DNA of 64,000 nucleotides from Elephas maximus indicus (lineage: Eukaryota; Chordata; Mammalia; Proboscidea; Elephantidae). Positions 11,690 to 23,567 of this stretch are shown in pieces. The position numbers and the translations under genes are program-made. The stretch's first letter is position 1. Every line of letters starts with the position of its first letter. The stretch is taken from contig NC_064820.1 of assembly GCF_024166365.1 (NCBI RefSeq), positions 87,496,001-87,560,000 of the forward strand, read 5' to 3'. The notes under the pieces were generated by a model that saw only the letters and a list, made by a program, of their open reading frames with translations, searched no databases and was not told the DNA's origin.

Positions 11690-12120
11690 CTTGTATTAGT
11701 CATCTTTTCTATAGTAACAAAAACTCCCACATCCGAGAATCTTATAACCCAAAACATTTATCTCCTGCTTATGACAGCAGCTACAGGTGGACTTCTGTGA
11801 TCTGTCCCTGCTCTGCTTCACATGTCTTCTCATTCCAAGACCCTGACTGAAGGAGTAACCCTTAATTGGGTATGCCATTCTAATGGCAGAGGATAAAGAG
11901 GTGACAGACACATAAAATGCCTTATGCTTCTGCAGAACTGCCACTTCTGCTCATACTCCATTGGTTCAATCAGTACTTACAGCCTAGTCTAACAATGGGG
12001 CAGGGAAATATTCTCTACCTACAGAGAGGCACTGCAAGTCATATGGCCAAGGTGAAGGATTTCTAATCTTACAGATGAGGGAACAAATTATTGGGAACAA
12101 TCATACAGTCCACCACACTG
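11690..12120 (-). mobile_element. degraded LTR-like element, family uncertain
   Basis: TGTATTAGTCATCTTTTCTATAG resembles the antisense end of MaLR-type LTRs. TCATACAGTCCACCACACTG closes it. Weak call. Confidence 0.35.
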
Positions 12121-12379
12121 CCATAATAGCTGAGTAATATGCATAGGCCTGAGGCATAATGGTCATTATTAGGTTTCTCCATCACTTTTCTGAGTTAGAC
12201 CCATTGTTTATTTAAGCCTATGCTTTCCTCCTTCTTAGTTTCCTCCCTTATTTTGCTGGAGCACATCCTTTATTAACTTGCTGTGAAAGAGTATGAGAGA
12301 CACATTTTCTAGTCCTTGCATGCTTCTTGTATCTTTGTGCCAGACCTGTTTTTGTTTTCATGGAGGCTAATAGAATATT

Positions 12380-13552
12380 TTTATCCTTGATATTCCAAAA
12401 TGATATGAGTAGTTATATTCCACCATTTACAGAAGTCAACTTGAAATGGAGAACAGATCTAGATATGAAAGCTAAAACTTTAAAATTTCTAGAAAATACA
12501 TGAGAAAATTTTCTTATGACTTTGTGATATACAAATATTTCTCTTGACATACAAAAACACAGATCATAAAAGAAAAAACCTAATAAATTGGACTTTATGA
12601 AAATTAAAAACTTGCTTTTTGAAAGCTGCCATTAAGAAAATTAAAAAGCAAGACACAGGATGGAAGAAACTGTTTCCAATGCATATATATACACAGAACT
12701 TGTACCCGGAACATATAAAAAAAACTCTTACAACTCAATAATAAGACAATGAACCTAATTTTAAAAATAGACAAAAGATTTAAACAGAGATTTTCCAAAA
12801 GAAAACATATTAATGGTCAATAAGCACAAGAAAAAGATGTCCAACATCATTAGTCATCAGAGAAATGGAAATTAAAATCACAGTGAGGTATCACTCCACA
12901 CCAATTAGAATGGCTAACATTAAAAAAAAAAAACTGACAATACTGAGTGTTGACAAGAATGTGGAGCAATTGGAAATCTTGTACACCGAAACTGATAATC
13001 AATTTCTTAAAAAGTTAAACACACATCTGTTATATGATTTGGCCATTCTATACCTTGGTATGTATTCAAAGAGAAATAAAAGTATATTATACAGATACCC
13101 CTGTACACAAATGTTGTACATGTTTATTTGTAATAGCCCAAAACCTGGAAACGTTCCAAACGTCCTTCAGTGGGTGTATAGACAAAATGTGGTATAGCCA
13201 TACGATGGGATATTTCTTAGCAATAAAAGCAACAAACTATTGATACATGCAACAACATAGATGAATTGCAAAGTTGTTAAGATTGAAAAAAGCCGAACAC
13301 TACAGAGTATATATGATTCTATTTATATACAGTTCTAGAAAATGCAAATTAATCTAAAGTGACAGAAAGCAGGTCTGGGGTTGCCCGTACTACAAAAAGA
13401 CATGAAGAAACTTCCGAGAGTGATGGGAATGCTCTGTATCTTTAGCATGGTGGTAGGGTCATGGGTACAGCATACGTCAAAACTCACTGAATCGTACACT
13501 TTGAATGGATACGGCTTATTGTACATAATTATACCTTTATGAAGTTGATGAA
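12380..13552 (+). mobile_element. L1 (L1M-type) 3' fragment
   Basis: The classic L1 3' order is visible: AAATTGGACTTTATGAAAAT, then CTCAATAATAAGACAATG, AATGGAAATTAAAATCACAGTGAGG, TATTTGTAATAGCCCAAAACCTGG and a GGATACGGCTTATTGTACATAATTATACC end. All frames are broken. Confidence 0.85.
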
Positions 13553-13768
13553 AGGAACCCTGGTAGCGCAGTGGTTCAGAGGGTTCGGCTGCTAACTGAA
13601 AGGTTGGCAGTTCGAACCCACCAGCTGCTCTGAGGGGAAAAGATGTGGCAGCCTGCTTCCCTAAAGATTACAGCCTTGGAAACCCTATGGGGCTGTTTTA
13701 CTCTGTCCTATAGGTTTTTTTTTATAGGTTCCTTTCAAGCGTTGGAATCGACTCAACGGCAACGGGTA
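13553..13768 (+). repeat. AfroSINE inserted in L1 tail
   Basis: GGAACCCTGGTAGCGCAGTGG head and GCAACGGGTAAG end. GTTGATGAAA is repeated on both sides. A poly-T with a local repeat (TATAGG) interrupts the 3' part. Confidence 0.9.
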
Positions 13769-13784
13769 AGGTTGATGAAAATGA

Positions 13785-14495
13785 ATGAATAATTGCATGC
13801 ATGTGTGAATTTATTAACAGCAGCTAGTAGACATCACAGTCAGCAATTTGTCATACTCAGAAATTCTCATTAGTTAATAGAGATTATATTACAAAGAGAA
13901 TGGTACATCTAATTTGTAATTGGTTCCATATAATTAGTTCTAAAGCATTTTTTTCTGTGATAAAGATTTAGTAACTCTTCAGCTAAAATTATGTTTTGCA
14001 TGTATATCGTAATATGTAATGTATATCTTCTTCTAACTGTGAAATGTCAAAAGTTTATATGATAGTGATACATGTTGGGCTTAGGATTCATTTAGTATAG
14101 AGTTTGATCTATACTCTTAAAACCACAGGCACAATTTATGAAAAACTTAAGACCTGCAATAAACAAACTGTTAAGAATCTTTATGAAAAGTCTTTATGAT
14201 ATTTATGACATAACTTGAGATGTAAACACTGTTGCAATATTTAATGTTAAAGAATTGTTAATATTTTAGATGTAATTGTGCTGTTATTTTTAAAAATTTT
14301 TATCTCAGAAATACATACTGAAATGATATAATTTCTGATATTTTCTTCAAAATAATACCAAAGAGGAGAAATGGATGAGCTTGTAGGTAAAACATGATTG
14401 GTTCTGACTTAACTACTAAGCTGCATGATGGCTATAGGTACATGGGCAGTTTATTATACTTTTGTTTAATATTTGAACTTTCCCATAATAAAAAT
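13785..14495. other. unassigned AT-rich region
   Basis: Nothing was recognised. Confidence 0.45.
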
Positions 14496-14980
14496 AATGT
14501 ATATATCTTCTAACTTAGCAATTTTACTACAAGGAATTTATCTTAAGGTGCTAATCATGGGTGTGAAGAAACAATCCACAATAATGTTCAATGCAGTATT
14601 GTTAATAATGGCATAAAATTGGAAACAGCTTAAATATTTGAGAATAGGAATTTGGTTAAATAAATTATGGTATATTCTTATGATGTGTTGTTATGTGGCA
14701 TTCACAATTATGTCAGATAAATGTAATATGGGAAAAAAATTAAAAAAGCAAAAATTGTAGCTTCCAAAACAGTATGTTCACAAACATTAAAGTCTATTTT
14801 TATATTTTATAAAAGGTAAATTGTATATGTCTTGGGGGGGGTGTGTGTGCATAGAGAGACTAGAAGGATATATATTAAAATTTATATCTTCATAACTTTC
14901 AGAAATACCTTTCTAGCAATTGAGTCTGCCTAATTTTAAATAAAAATGGTTGGATATTTTGGTTTTAATAAGTTAACAGT
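14496..14980 (+). mobile_element. L1 3' fragment, older
   Basis: ATATCTTCTAACTTAGCAATTTTACT, then TTGGTTAAATAAATTATGGTATATTC and later AAAAGGTAAATTGTATATG are typical of old L1 3' ends. Confidence 0.6.
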
Positions 14981-15034
14981 TCAATGTAGTATAAAATATC
15001 ATGAAAACACACTCATACCATGAATTTGGTGAAT

Positions 15035-15105
15035 CCTCAGTGTCTAGCACTCAGCTTGGCACAGAGTAGGCTCTCCAAAAATGTTATTGAATGAGTGAGG
15101 ATTAG
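15035..15105 (+). repeat. L2/MIR-type 3' end
   Basis: TGTCTAGCACTCAGCTTGGCACAGAGTAGG then ATTGAATGAGTGA. Confidence 0.6.
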
Positions 15106-15508
15106 GGTTAATTAAAAAAAAAATTATTTAAATTTTTCTGCTTTTTTACATTTTCCTTTTTTTAAAATCAGAAATTCGCTATTGAAAAATGAACAGTCTT
15201 GATAAGCTAAGATTCTAGTTTTCTACTCTGAGATCTAAGAAGCCAAAACATCCGTCTTGAAACTTCATAGAGAAATCTGAATTGCAGATATTTGTTCAGC
15301 TTCTTCCCCCCCCCCCCTCATAATTTCAGTTCTCGAACATCTTCAAATAAAGAAGTGGTTATACACAATGGTAAGACTTGTAATTGCCTTTATTATTCCT
15401 TGGGGGTGTTGAAAGAAGCCTTTTTTTTTTTTTTCTGTGATAGACTTCAATGAACACTGGCACTTGCACCAGGAGTCCCCCATGTTTCAATTCTTTAAGC
15501 TAGCGTAC

Positions 15509-15526
15509 ACACACACACACACACGC
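15509..15526. repeat. (AC)n microsatellite
   Basis: Short run of AC units. Confidence 0.9.
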
Positions 15527-15553
15527 CCTGAATTATGAGCAAAAAAGAGGCTT

Positions 15554-15762
15554 GTTGTTAGGTGCTGTCAAGTTGGTTCTGACTCATGGCAACCCTATGT
15601 ACAACAGAAATACTGCCCCAGTCCTGCGCCATTTTCACAATCATTATGCCTGAGTTCATTGTTGCAGCCCCTGTGTCAATCAATGTCCTTGAGGGTTTTC
15701 CTCTTTTTCAATGACTATTTTTACCAAGCATGATGTCCTTCTCCAGGAATTGATTCCTCCTG
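15554..15762 (-). mobile_element. RTE LINE 3'-end fragment
   Basis: TGTTGTTAGGTGCTGTCAAG tail complement, then CTATGTACAACAGAAA, CCAAGCATGATGTCCTTCTCC and CCTCCTGATAA. Confidence 0.9.
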
Positions 15763-15811
15763 ATAAAAGAGACTGGAGCTTGGTATATTTCTAGGTTCTG
15801 TATGGTGCCCT

Positions 15812-16017
15812 AAGGAGCCCTGGTGGCATAACGGTTAAGCACTCTGTTGCTAAATGAAAAGTTGGCAGTTCAAACCATCCCAACGGCCCCTCGGGAGAAA
15901 GACCAGGCTATCTGCTTCCATAAAGATTACAGCCTAGAAATCCTATGGGAAATTTCTACTCTGTCACAATGGGTCACTATGAGTTAAAAATTTACACAAC
16001 GGCACCACCAACACCAA
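15812..16017 (+). repeat. AfroSINE, long form
   Basis: AGGAGCCCTGGTGGCATAACGG head and CACCACCAACACCAAC tail. TATGGTGCC is present on both sides. Confidence 0.9.
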
Positions 16018-16368
16018 CGTTATGGTGCCTTAGGTATTGTTTACTCAATTACATTAACATTGATGACATTTAGCCTTTGTACTCATATCATTATTTGTTT
16101 GACAGATGAATAGAATAATGGATCTATGAACCCAAGCCAGAATTTCACAGCGATACCAATCGCACAGGTATGGATATGTCAGGAAACTAGATTGTATCTT
16201 TTTAAAAATAGATTTAAATATGTTTCTGTCATGTCAGAGACATTGTAAAAATATAAATAATAGTTCTATTAATAGCTAATGTATTTGCTTGAACAAATAT
16301 GGCAATCCTACAGTTAGAAAAAACCCAAAGTACTTACTTTTCCTTGCTCTCTTATAATTTCATTACAC
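16018..16368. other. unassigned region
   Basis: Nothing was recognised. Confidence 0.45.
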
Positions 16369-16379
16369 TATTCAGTTTT

Positions 16380-16552
16380 GGAAACGCTGGTGGCATAGTG
16401 GTTAAGTGCTATGGGCTAACCTAAAGGTCAGCAGTTCAAATCCGCCAGGCACTCCTTGGAAACTCTATGGGGCAGTTCTACCCTGTCCTATGGGGTCGCT
16501 ATGAGTCGGAATGGACTCCACGGCAGCGGTTTTTTTTTTTTTTTTTTTTTAA
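16380..16552 (+). repeat. AfroSINE with TSD
   Basis: GGAAACGCTGGTGGCATAGTGG head and GCAGCGGTTT plus poly-T end. TATTCAGTTTT is duplicated at about 16369-16379 and 16553-16564. Confidence 0.93.
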
Positions 16553-16702
16553 TATTCAGTTTTACTTTTGTTGCTTTCCAGACAGGATCATTATAGTAAC
16601 CGTTTATCTTTGGTTACCAGTGAGCTTGGAGGGCTGCTGCCTGTTGACTAATTTTTTCTTTTATCTGTATTTACCCTGGAGCAATTATTACAGAATAGTT
16701 GG

Positions 16703-16915
16703 TCTATTGTTGTTTGTTGCCGTCCGGTTGATTCTGACTTTTGATGATCCCATGTGTGCAGAGTAGAACTGAGTTCCATAAGTACTTTCAAGTCTGTGAC
16801 CTTTTGAAAGCAGACTGCCAGGACTGTCTTCCAAGGAGCCTCTGGTTGTGTTCGAACCACCAAACTCGTGCCTAGTAGTCGAGTGTGTAACCATTTTCGC
16901 AACCCAGCGACTCCT
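16703..16915 (-). repeat. AfroSINE, variant with RTE/Gly-SINE-like middle
   Basis: TTGTTGTTTGTTGCCGTCC tail complement, GTGTGCAGAGTAGAACTG, then a middle GCAGACTGCCAGGACTGTC and the head complement ACCCAGCGACTCC. Confidence 0.85.
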
Positions 16916-17084
16916 ATATTTGATCTAGATGAGTAGATCTTTCATATAACGGATTGCCTTTGTGACCTCCAGTGTTAGGTACTGAAATGCAGTTTCTTGG
17001 GCTTCCTGAAGTTTGGCTTCCTGAAATAATACATAGAATGCTGTTAGAGTGCCTTGCTAGTTCATGCGTGTTCAATTGTCTGGA

Positions 17085-17295
17085 GTTGTACTGCCCAATA
17101 GAGTAGCCACTAGCCACATGTGACTATTTAAATTTAAATTAACTAATATTAAATAAATTTAAAAATTAATTTCCTCAGTCTTACTCGTGACATTTCCAGT
17201 GCGCAATAGCCACATGCGGCTAGTGGCTACTGCATTGAACAGTATATAGACTATATCCAATATTACAGAACGTTCTATTGGACAATGATGGCCTA
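17085..17295. mobile_element. palindromic non-autonomous DNA transposon relic
   Basis: A 20-bp inverted repeat with one mismatch (17103-17122 and 17211-17230, GTAGCCACTAGCCACATGTG type) surrounds an AT-rich centre. Outer arms read CTGCCCAATAGAG and TTCTATTGGACAAT. The layout fits an ancient hAT-type MITE; the family name is uncertain. Confidence 0.6.
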
Positions 17296-18804
17296 GAGAA
17301 TTATGCTTGACTTCTAGAAACTTCTTTGTTCTTTGTTTGACACATTAATTTAAAACCCTTAAAGTCCTAGGTGATTTGGGCTTTATGATACTGCTTTCTA
17401 AAGAGCTTACTGTTACTAGAGTTTCATAGCATGGCAAATTTTTAAAAGTCTATGTGGCTGATATTATTTTTAAGGATTTGTTTTTATAATTTAGTTCTTT
17501 CCATTTTTGGTGTTTTGTGGGATAGGATTAATATACCTTTCAGGTATACCTATCATTTTAGGCTTGCTATGATCTGGTCCCAGCCAATGTCCTCTGGCCC
17601 ACAAAACATGGACTGGAGCTAGACAGATCAGAGTTTCAATGGGCTATGAATTAGTTCTTTTATTTATAGGAAGAATTTTGTGCCATGGGAAAAAAAAAAT
17701 TCACCCCTTAAACTTCTTTTATTTGGCTAGTTAGGCTTTCAACTACAATCTGAGCAAACAAGGACATTTAGGAAAAAGACCTTGGAATGCATTCAGCCAT
17801 CATAGTCCAGTTAATGTCTCCGTTCACGGAATTCCTTGCATTCTCTTCTGGGCCAAAAGAATAACAATTAAATTTAAGAATCAGACCTGAATGGACCTTA
17901 CAGATGAAACACTTGGCCAGAAGGGCACAGTGGACTCTGGCAACTCAAATTGCAGTGAAGAAACTGCCACGTAAGTTGATCTATCCTACTGAAGAAGTCC
18001 TTAGGGCTGTTGTGGTTGTGAACTGTGTGGATCCAGCTTTCTGTCATTTAAGAAAAGAGAAGTAGGCTCCTTTGTATATGACCTTGAAACACTTCTTTGG
18101 GGAGTGTTTAAAGTCTAAAAAGAAAGAATAAGCCAGAAATTAATTCAAAGAAAAATAAAAACTGTTAATTTTCTAGCAATTTCCTTCTGAACTCTTTGGC
18201 TAATTGTCTTAACTTGTGGAAAATGAGGGTCCTGAAAACGAGGGTTCCCAAACTCATTCTGAAAAACAGAAAAGATTTCAGTCTTGATACCAGTCCCAAA
18301 AGTCAGATATCAAACGATTTTGATTCATCAAGAAGATAGTACATACCTAAGAGCAGGGTCACACATAATCTAGAGGGTGAAACAGAGAAGCCTGACTCTA
18401 GCCTGGGAACATGCTTGACCATAAAAGGGGTGTCCTGAAGTTGCAGAACATTGCCTGTTTGCAAATGTGCAGGGATATCATGGAATGACCAAATTTCAGA
18501 GAAATTTTTAGGACATTTCAAAATGATTACAATAATTAGTTTTGATTTGAGATAAGCAGCTTAAAAAATAACCCATTCAAAGAGGAAACCAATTTCCATT
18601 GCCTTTCTCTGCTTTATAGTCATCCAAGCAAAATTCTTTGCTTTTATTTGTTTTGGTCCAGTGGGAGGAAATCTGGCATGTCCCACTTGTTTTCTATAAA
18701 CCTTCCTTTCAACATTTGCTGGTAAAATGGATGCTTTTGAAAGATCCTGCGTATTTGTTCTGGCCTGGTTTAGATGGACAGGCTGCTGTGTATAAGCCAT
18801 AGCA

Positions 18805-18862
<58 letters not shown>

Positions 18863-19336
18863 TTCATATACTTTATGTACTTTGGCTTTATATATTTTGT
18901 CTGGAAACATCTTTTTATTTCTGACCTTGTCATTTAAAATTCTCTATGGTGGGTAAAATGGATTATGTTAATATATATGTACAGGTTATAGTAAGTATTT
19001 AGCTATTCAGAATGACTATCTTTTGTTAGGGATCTAGGAAATTGTAAGTTTAAGCATCTAGACGTCTCTCAGATTCAATGATTCTGTTATAGCACAACTA
19101 TCAGAGAGACTGCAGCAACTGCTGAGAGCTCAGGACTTTTTCCTCAGGCTATAAGTAATTCCCTACAGGGCTCTTTCTTATTGGTGAGTTGCACTAGAGG
19201 CTGGTTGCCTGGGGATAATCTTGCCTGTCCATGGCTGACTGGCTATCCCTGATTCCATTTTTCCTAACCCTAGGGTATTTGTAGCGAAAGCCATGATACC
19301 ATGGCTTTTACTAGGCATTAGGGAGTTTACCCACAT
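17296..19336. other. unassigned region
   Basis: No gene or repeat was recognised except the (GT)n tract. A small perfect hairpin, AAAGCCATG/CATGGCTTT, lies at 19287-19308. Confidence 0.45.
18806..18861. repeat. (GT)n microsatellite
   Basis: About 27 uninterrupted GT units. Probably length-polymorphic. Confidence 0.97.
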
Positions 19337-20844
19337 GCATCTGTCAGTTTGTCTTACTGTGGTTGCTTGTGTGCTGCTGCGATGCTGGAAGCTATGCCAT
19401 GTGTATTTCAAATACCAGCAGGGTTACCCATGGTGGATAGGCTTCAGTGAAGCTTCCAGACTAAGACAGACTATGAAGAAGAACCTGGTGGTCTACTTCT
19501 GAAAAAAATTGGCCAGTGAAAACCTTATGAATAGCAGCAGAACATTGTCTGATACAGGTTGGAAGGTACTCAAAATAAGACTGAAGAAGAGCTGCCTTCT
19601 CAAAGTAGAATTGACCTTAATGAGGTAGACGGAGTCCAGCTTTTGGAATCTTCATTTGCTGTTGCAGCATGACTCAAAATGAGAATAAACAGTTGCAAAC
19701 ATCCATTAATTAATCAGAATATAGAATGTACGAAGTATGAATCTAGGAAAATTGGAAATCATCAGACATGAAATGAAGCATGTAAACATTGATATCCTAG
19801 GCATTAGTAGGCTGAAATGGACTGGTATTGGCCATTTTGAATCAGACAATCATATGGTCTACTGTGCTGGGAATGACAAATTGAAAATGAATGGTGTCAC
19901 ATTCATTGTCAAAAAGAACATTTGAAGATGTATTGTGAAGTACAGCATTATCAGTGATAGGATAATATCTATATGCCTATAGGAAAACCAGTTAGTACAG
20001 CTGTTATTCAAATTCACACACCAACCACTAATGCCAAAGGTGAAGAAATTGAAGATTTTTACCAACTTCTGCAGTCTGAAATTGATCAAACATGCAATCC
20101 AGATGCACTGGTAATTATGGTGATTTGAATTCGAAACACAGAAGAAGGATAGGTAGTTGGAAAATATGGCGTTGGTGATAGAAACAATGCCGGAGATCGC
20201 ACGATAGAATTTTACAAGACCAACAACTTCTTCATTTGCAAATACCTTTTTTAAGCCAATGTAAATGGTGACTATACATGTGGACTTTATCAGATGGAAT
20301 CAAATCAACTACATATGTGGAAAAAGATGATGGAAAAGCTCAATATTATCAGTTAGAAAAAGCCTGGGGGCTGACTGCAAGTTCAAGGCGAAGCTGAAGA
20401 AAATTAGAGCAGATTCATAAGAACCAAAATATGACCTTGAGTATATCCCATTTGAGTATGGAGACCATCTCAAGAATAAATTTGACACATTGAACTCTAA
20501 AGACTGAAGGCAGACGAGTTGTGAAGTGACATTAAGGATATCATGTATGAAGAAAGCAAGAGGTCATTAAAAAGACAAGAAAGGAAGAAAAGACCAAAAT
20601 GGATGTGAGAAGAAACTCTGAAACTTGCTCTTAGGGGTCAAGTAGCTAAAGTGATGGAATAAATGATGATGTAAAAGAGCTGAACAGAAGATTTCAAAGA
20701 GCAGCTCAAGAAGACAAAGTAAAGTATCATAATGAAATGTGCAAATACCTGGAGTTAGAAAATCAAAAGGCAACAACACACTCAGCATTTCTCAATCTGA
20801 ATGAACTGAAGAAAAAATTCAAGCCTTGAGCTGCAATTTTGAAG
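19337..20844 (+). mobile_element. RTE LINE, 5' half with endonuclease region
   Basis: It starts CATCTGTCAGTTTGTC like the 5' end of the copy on the - strand at 40.4 kb. The frame at 19737-19925 encodes the apurinic-endonuclease start (NIDILGISRLKWTGIGHFES). Further endonuclease and linker sequence follows with stops and frameshifts. Similarity to the sister copy stops near 20844, before the reverse transcriptase; 100 bp of other sequence and an A-run (20929-20941) follow. A dead copy. Confidence 0.85.
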
Positions 20845-20966
20845 GAGAAAGGAAAAGAAAACTTGTCCCATGAGCTGTGTGACTTTACAAACAAGAGCCT
20901 TGGGATCATCTGTCACACAGAGATGATAAAAAAAAAAAAAAGATAGCATCTATTAATTGTAGTTAT

Positions 20967-21172
20967 TGGGCCTTGGGTGGTGAAAACAGTTAATAGCTTA
21001 ACTACTAGCCAAAAGATTGGAGGTTTGAATCCAGCCAGAGGTACCTTGGAAGACAGGCCTGGCCATCTGCTCCTGAAAGTTCATAGCATTGAAAACCCTA
21101 TGGAGCAGTTCTACTCTGCACACACGGGGTCCCTGTGAGTGACAGTCAACTCCATGGCAACTAACAGCACCA
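20967..21172 (+). repeat. AfroSINE, degraded
   Basis: GGCCTTGGGTGGTGAAAACAG head, GGTTTGAATCCAGCC B box and a GGCAACTAACAGCACC RTE-type tail. Confidence 0.8.
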
Positions 21173-21249
21173 ATTAGGCCTTGAGTGCTTACTACGGCTA
21201 AGCCCTGTGCTGTCTTCACTGGCGCAATTTCCATTATTCTTCACATTAC

Positions 21250-21308
21250 TGTTGTTCCGTAAGGTCGCTTTAAGTTGGAGCCGACTCTATGTCAACTAAC
21301 AACGCCAT
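21250..21308 (+). repeat. SINE/RTE tail fragment
   Basis: TGTTGTTCCGTAAGGTCGC then GGAGCCGACTCTATGTCAAC and TAACAACGCC. Confidence 0.65.
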
Positions 21309-21444
21309 GTAGCTTGGGGCTGGTCTAAAGTGTCTTTTTAAAAGTCTTTTTACCTCCTCCCGTTGAACACTACTTCACAGGGTAGTGAAAGTCAAACGTA
21401 AGCTTAAGGTCTTTGAGAAACTTTCCAGTGGTATTCAAGGTAGT

Positions 21445-21560
21445 GGAGCCCTGGTGGTATAGTGGTTAAGAGCTTGGCTGCTAACCAAAAGGTCGGCAGT
21501 TCCAAATTCACCAGCCGCTCCTTGGAAACCCTTGATGGCATCTAACAACAACAACAACAT
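21445..21560 (+). repeat. AfroSINE, internally deleted, RTE-type tail
   Basis: GGAGCCCTGGTGGTATAGTGG head, intact B box, then CTTGGAAACC jumps to GATGGCATCTAACAACAACAA. Flanked by TTCAAGGTAGT and TTAAGGTAGT. Confidence 0.9.
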
Positions 21561-21570
21561 TTAAGGTAGT

Positions 21571-21773
21571 AAGTAGCCTTGGTGGTACAGTGGTTAAGCA
21601 CTTGGCTGCCAATTGAAAGGTGGTTAAGCACGGGTAACCGAAATGTTGGTGGTTCGAACCCAGCAGCCAGGAAAGATGTAGCAATCTGCTTCCGTAAAAG
21701 AAACCCTATGGGGCAGTTCTGCTCTGTCGTGTAGGGTGCTATGAGCCAGAACCAACTCGAAGGCAACGGGTTT
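21571..21773 (+). repeat. AfroSINE, second insertion at same site
   Basis: GTAGCCTTGGTGGTACAGTGG head with a local internal duplication (GGTGGTTAAGCAC), and a GGCAACGGGTTT end. Flanked by TTAAGGTAGT and TTCAAGTAGT, so three target copies bracket two SINEs. Confidence 0.88.
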
Positions 21774-21784
21774 ATTCAAGTAGT

Positions 21785-23140
21785 ATTATCTTCTTGACTT
21801 ACTAATGATAACTAAAATAAAATATTGTCTACCTGGTGGAGAGGCCTAGGTAAACTTTGGTTTTCATAGTACACAAATTAATGAAATGACAGGACCTGGC
21901 TTTTTGTCTTCCTGGTCACCACCCTAGAGTTGTACTCAGGTGTGAGCCTGAGTGTGCAGACTCCACGGCCTGGAGTCCTGCTCAGGTGCACGCATCCTGT
22001 AATTCCACCAAAAGAGGATGTGAGGGAAACTTCCCAGGATGCTGGTGCTCAAGGGCCAGCTGCTGAGGCTTTGGGTTGTTGATTCCTGTGAACTGCACAG
22101 ATTAGTGAGAAGCCTTTGCTATGTTGGCAAGGAAATCTTATGTTCTCAAGAACCAGAGTGGGAGTTGCTGGAAGAACAAACTCAAGAAAAGACATAACCA
22201 TGTAAGGTCAAAAGCATGGATTTAAAAAAGATGACTGTGTTTGAGCTCTTGGTAATAAAATGTTTGGGGAGAGGCAAATTGTTGGCAGAGAGTTTGGCTA
22301 CGGAAGTCTTTTTAAATAATGAAAGCCCTACAAATAGAGCATAATCCCAGCATCTGTGTATAGTTTGAATTTAGGCAACTGTAATCTGAAGAATTCAGAA
22401 TCAGTTTTAAATGTGGGAGAGTAGGGAGTTTGGAAGAGTGGAAGGAACTCCAGTTTTTGAGCAACTTTCACTCTAGATTGTATTTCTCCTTTGCTTGCCA
22501 TTTGTGGTGCAGTACCTGGCACTTAAAAGCTCCTCAGTGAAGGACTGCTGAATTTATTTTGTTGAAATCAGGCCTCAAGTTCTTTATTCTGAAGCAGAGC
22601 ATGTTAACTAGCTTCCATTGAAACCACGACTTCTGGGGAAAAGATCTTTGAAGGTCAGAAACATGGAGGCCATTAAGCTGTTCCATTAGGAGACGGGAAC
22701 AGAAATTGGATGGGCGCAGGTGGCTGTGCTTGAGTTCATTTTCTGCAGAGCCAGTTTGTAGGTAGCCACGATATTCTGATACCCTGGATGAACTAGGGAA
22801 AGTCCTGTTAGAGTAGGTGACCAGTCAAATCTATAAAATACTATTCAACAGGTGTACTTTATTTCTTTAAAGTATTTACGGTAATTTCTAACAGACTATC
22901 AAAATATTCTTAGGGAAAGGTCCTCTTGAAGACATGCCTTAATGACTAAATTAGCTTATCAATTGTAAATAAGTATTCTAAAGTGTATAAGCTTCTAGTG
23001 TTAGGAAATAAAATCATTTCTCAACAATCTTATTTATATGGTTTATTTCAGAAATACTCTCTTTTACCAATAAATAATATTAAGATAAATTTAGCTCAAC
23101 CATTAATTTTCTTTATTAACCCTCCCCCCTCCCCACCCCC
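21785..23140. other. unassigned, locally GC-richer region
   Basis: No gene or repeat was recognised. 21880-22250 is less AT-rich than its surroundings but has no sustained open frame. Confidence 0.4.
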
Positions 23141-23142
23141 CA

Positions 23143-23192
23143 AAAAAACCACTGCCATCAAGTTGATTCTGACTCATAGTGACCCTAGTATG
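23143..23192 (-). repeat. AfroSINE 3' fragment
   Basis: AAAAAACCACTGCCATCAAG and TTGATTCTGACTCATAGTGACCC only. Confidence 0.75.
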
Positions 23193-23422
23193 GCCAAATT
23201 AATGAGACCATGTATATGTGGAATTCTTTCAAGCCTGTAATTGGATATTTCACATCTAATTTTGCTTTTTTGGTTTTATAATGTTCATTGGGGTGTTACA
23301 ACTTCTAGACATTGAAGTCTGTAATGCCACATAGTGGCTTCATCCTTTGTGCATTTAAATTTCTTACATTTTCTCATTTCAGTTATTTACTGGCTTATCA
23401 TTCCTATTTTTTCAAGCTTAAA

Positions 23423-23567
23423 CCAAAAAAAAAAAAAAAAAAAAACCCAGTGCCTTCAAGTCGATTCCAACTCATAGCAACCTTATAGGACAGAGTAGAA
23501 CTGCCCCATAGAGTTTCCAAGGAGCGCCTGGCAGATTCTCACTGCTGACCCTTTGGGTTTTCAACCT
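23423..23567 (-). repeat. AfroSINE, 5'-truncated
   Basis: A-run, CCCAGTGCCTTCAAGTCG and CCATAGAGTTTCCAAGGAGCG. It stops in the tRNA-related half. Confidence 0.88.

Noticed and set aside
17750..18540. Possible old ERV or LTR fragment
   Set aside because: Some phrases look retroviral, but I found no terminal structure, no partner copy in the window and no coding trace.
21445..21773. CRISPR-like direct repeats
   Set aside because: The repeated units are AfroSINEs and target duplications of irregular spacing in a mammalian genome.
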